Origin: DATAYF01 sp036272735 | GTDB lineage: Bacteria > Chloroflexota > Ktedonobacteria > Ktedonobacterales > Ktedonobacteraceae | Assembly: GCA_036272735.1 (NCBI GenBank) | Contig: DATAYF010000350.1 | Span: forward strand, 1 to 5,264 | DNA: 5,264 nt | Direction: 5' to 3' | Part shown: piece after piece, positions 4,737 to 5,264 of the stretch | Layout of the letters: every line of letters starts with the position of its first letter | Numbering within the stretch: position 1 is the stretch's first letter | Notes under the pieces: model-generated | The model's input: only the letters and a program-made list of their open reading frames with translations | Told to the model about the DNA's origin: nothing | The model's database searches: none | Translations under genes and position numbers: made by a program

Positions 4737-5109
4737 GTTCCTTCTTGAGGTGAGAGGAGCCGCTACCATACCAGAAAAAGAGCGAAACACGTGCCAAAGA
4801 CGACAGAACCTGTTAATGGCTCACAGAATTTTTCAAGGGTAAGATCTGTGAATGAATCTCTCCTCCCCAACCCAGACTCTCCATAAGAACTCGCCATTCT
4901 TCCCCAGGCGTGAACGCCGGGGACTCCTGGCTCGATAGGTTGAACGTTCTGCGCGATGATCTTGTCAGCCTTTTATAAACAGAGCTGACACGACAGATTT
5001 TTTGGCAAACTGTACTGCACGTAGTTGTTGCCAGGATCGTGGCGGGGTTTCATAAAAGTATTCCATTTTTTATGATGCATGTGGCATTTTGCTGTATCTA
5101 TACGCACCT
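4737..5109. other. Gene-free, structure-rich intergenic stretch
   Basis: No convincing gene is seen. A 31-codon frame from GTG 4791 to 4886 matches nothing I know. Small structures include: a 7-bp inverted repeat TCACAGA/TCTGTGA (4821-4827, 4845-4851); the hairpin at 4893-4931, listed separately; TGTCAGC/GCTGACA (4963-4969, 4984-4990), with T6 seven bases later (4998-5003), a poor rightward terminator; and TCATAAAA/TTTTATGA (5050-5057, 5068-5075), about 35 bp past the end of the leftward gene. The stretch probably contains the remains of the mobile element that truncated the phosphotransferase gene. Confidence 0.45.
4893..4931. repeat. Imperfect two-tier hairpin resembling an IS200/IS605 end
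   Basis: On the plus strand GCCA (4893-4896) pairs with TGGC (4928-4931). Inside that, TCCCC (4901-4905) pairs with GGGGA (4919-4923) and GGCG (4907-4910) with CGCC (4915-4918), leaving one unpaired base (A4906, a T on the minus strand) and a TGAA loop. The architecture (short outer stem, 4-base internal loops, GC-rich inner stem with one bulge) parallels the 4695-4736 structure. Minus-strand GGGGAAGAATGGC also resembles plus-strand GGGGGATGAAGCGC there. It could be the other end of the same element or an inverted second relic; no cleavage tetranucleotide could be assigned. Confidence 0.4.
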
Positions 5110-5264
5110 TTACTCCGAAAGGGCTTCGACAAGTTCGCGCAAGAAGAGTTCCGCGTCGGTGACGAGGCCTGCCGCCTGGAAGCTGCCTCTATCTGAAAGC
5201 TTTGTGACCACGGCTGGATTAATGTCGACCACGATGGTGCGTACACCGGCTGGTAGCATGTTGC
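5110..5264 (-). CDS. C-terminal end of a TIGR00300-like (LOR/SDH domain; arginine dihydrolase/ornithine cyclodeaminase type) protein, partial
   Basis: Only the last 50 codons are in the window. They begin NMLPAGVRTIVVDINPAVVT and end VTDAELFLRELVEALSE before TAA at 5110-5112. The V-V-D-I-N strand, then K-L-S-D-R-G-S-F-Q, A-G-L-V-T-D and a final helix are what I recall from the C-terminus of the TIGR00300 family. That family includes cyanobacterial AgrE/ArgZ-type enzymes and archaeal ornithine cyclodeaminase, whose C-terminal Rossmann-like part binds NAD. Such enzymes act on arginine or ornithine in the cytoplasm. The assignment rests on a short segment and memory; another Rossmann protein cannot be excluded. 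No strong terminator follows the stop. Confidence 0.55.
   Translation of the reverse strand, partial: NMLPAGVRTIVVDINPAVVTKLSDRGSFQAAGLVTDAELFLRELVEALSE

Noticed and set aside
4791..4886. 31-codon frame starting with GTG and reading V-P-K-T-T-E-P-V-N-G
   Set aside because: A weak ribosome site exists, but the frame is short and matches nothing recognisable; it may be transposon debris.
1..5264. CRISPR array, tRNA, rRNA or riboswitch
   Set aside because: No regularly spaced repeats, cloverleaf with a GTTCRA-type T arm, or known riboswitch core was seen on either strand.

Overview
The window looks like chromosomal DNA from a GC-moderate, mobile-element-rich soil bacterium. The style of the genes best fits the Ktedonobacteria (Chloroflexota): an IS701-like transposase with a long low-complexity C-terminal linker, a YafY-type WYL regulator, an ABATE/CGNR regulator, and a small 'EWLI..DIVALRWG.DSRD' membrane protein. 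This is an inference from protein style; no rRNA or other phylogenetic marker is present.

Left part (1-1205). The window opens inside the C-terminal part of an IS701-family (IS4 superfamily) transposase. It carries an intact Y(2)R(3)E(6)K signature but is frameshifted near a G5A7 run. Next, on the minus strand, is a short two-helix membrane protein (647-895) with a good sigma-70-like promoter that fixes its start. The non-coding stretch 896-1205 holds that promoter, a dyad, a 15-bp hairpin terminator pointing right, and the promoter of the next gene.

Middle part (1206-3382). A full-length HTH/WYL transcriptional regulator (plus) converges on a ten-helix EamA/DMT permease (minus). The two genes meet in a perfect 64-bp palindrome that contains the permease stop codon and almost certainly acts as a terminator. 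Upstream of the permease, on the same strand, is a 50-residue single-helix membrane protein; the two probably form a two-gene unit.

Right part (3383-5264). A repeat-rich divergent intergenic region separates that unit from a CGNR zinc-finger regulator (plus). Beyond it lies gene-poor, decayed DNA. It contains the first ~48 codons of an aminoglycoside-phosphotransferase-like gene, frameshifted in a C run and cut off exactly at a TTAC tetranucleotide. After TTAC come 19 nt ending in AAAG and then an imperfect hairpin, the layout of an IS608-type (IS200/IS605) left end. A second hairpin of similar architecture lies 160 bp further on. The window ends in the last 50 codons of a minus-strand gene that resembles the C-terminus of the TIGR00300 (LOR/SDH, arginine dihydrolase/ornithine cyclodeaminase) family.

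The genes do not form an obvious pathway. The theme is two candidate local regulators (WYL and CGNR) flanking a membrane transporter unit, with mobile-element debris on both sides. I do not see a convincing new defence or biosynthetic system. The most notable items are the perfect palindrome at the convergent gene junction, the short membrane gene ahead of the permease, the repeated GTAACC-type motifs beside the CGNR gene, and the IS608-like end that truncates a phosphotransferase gene.
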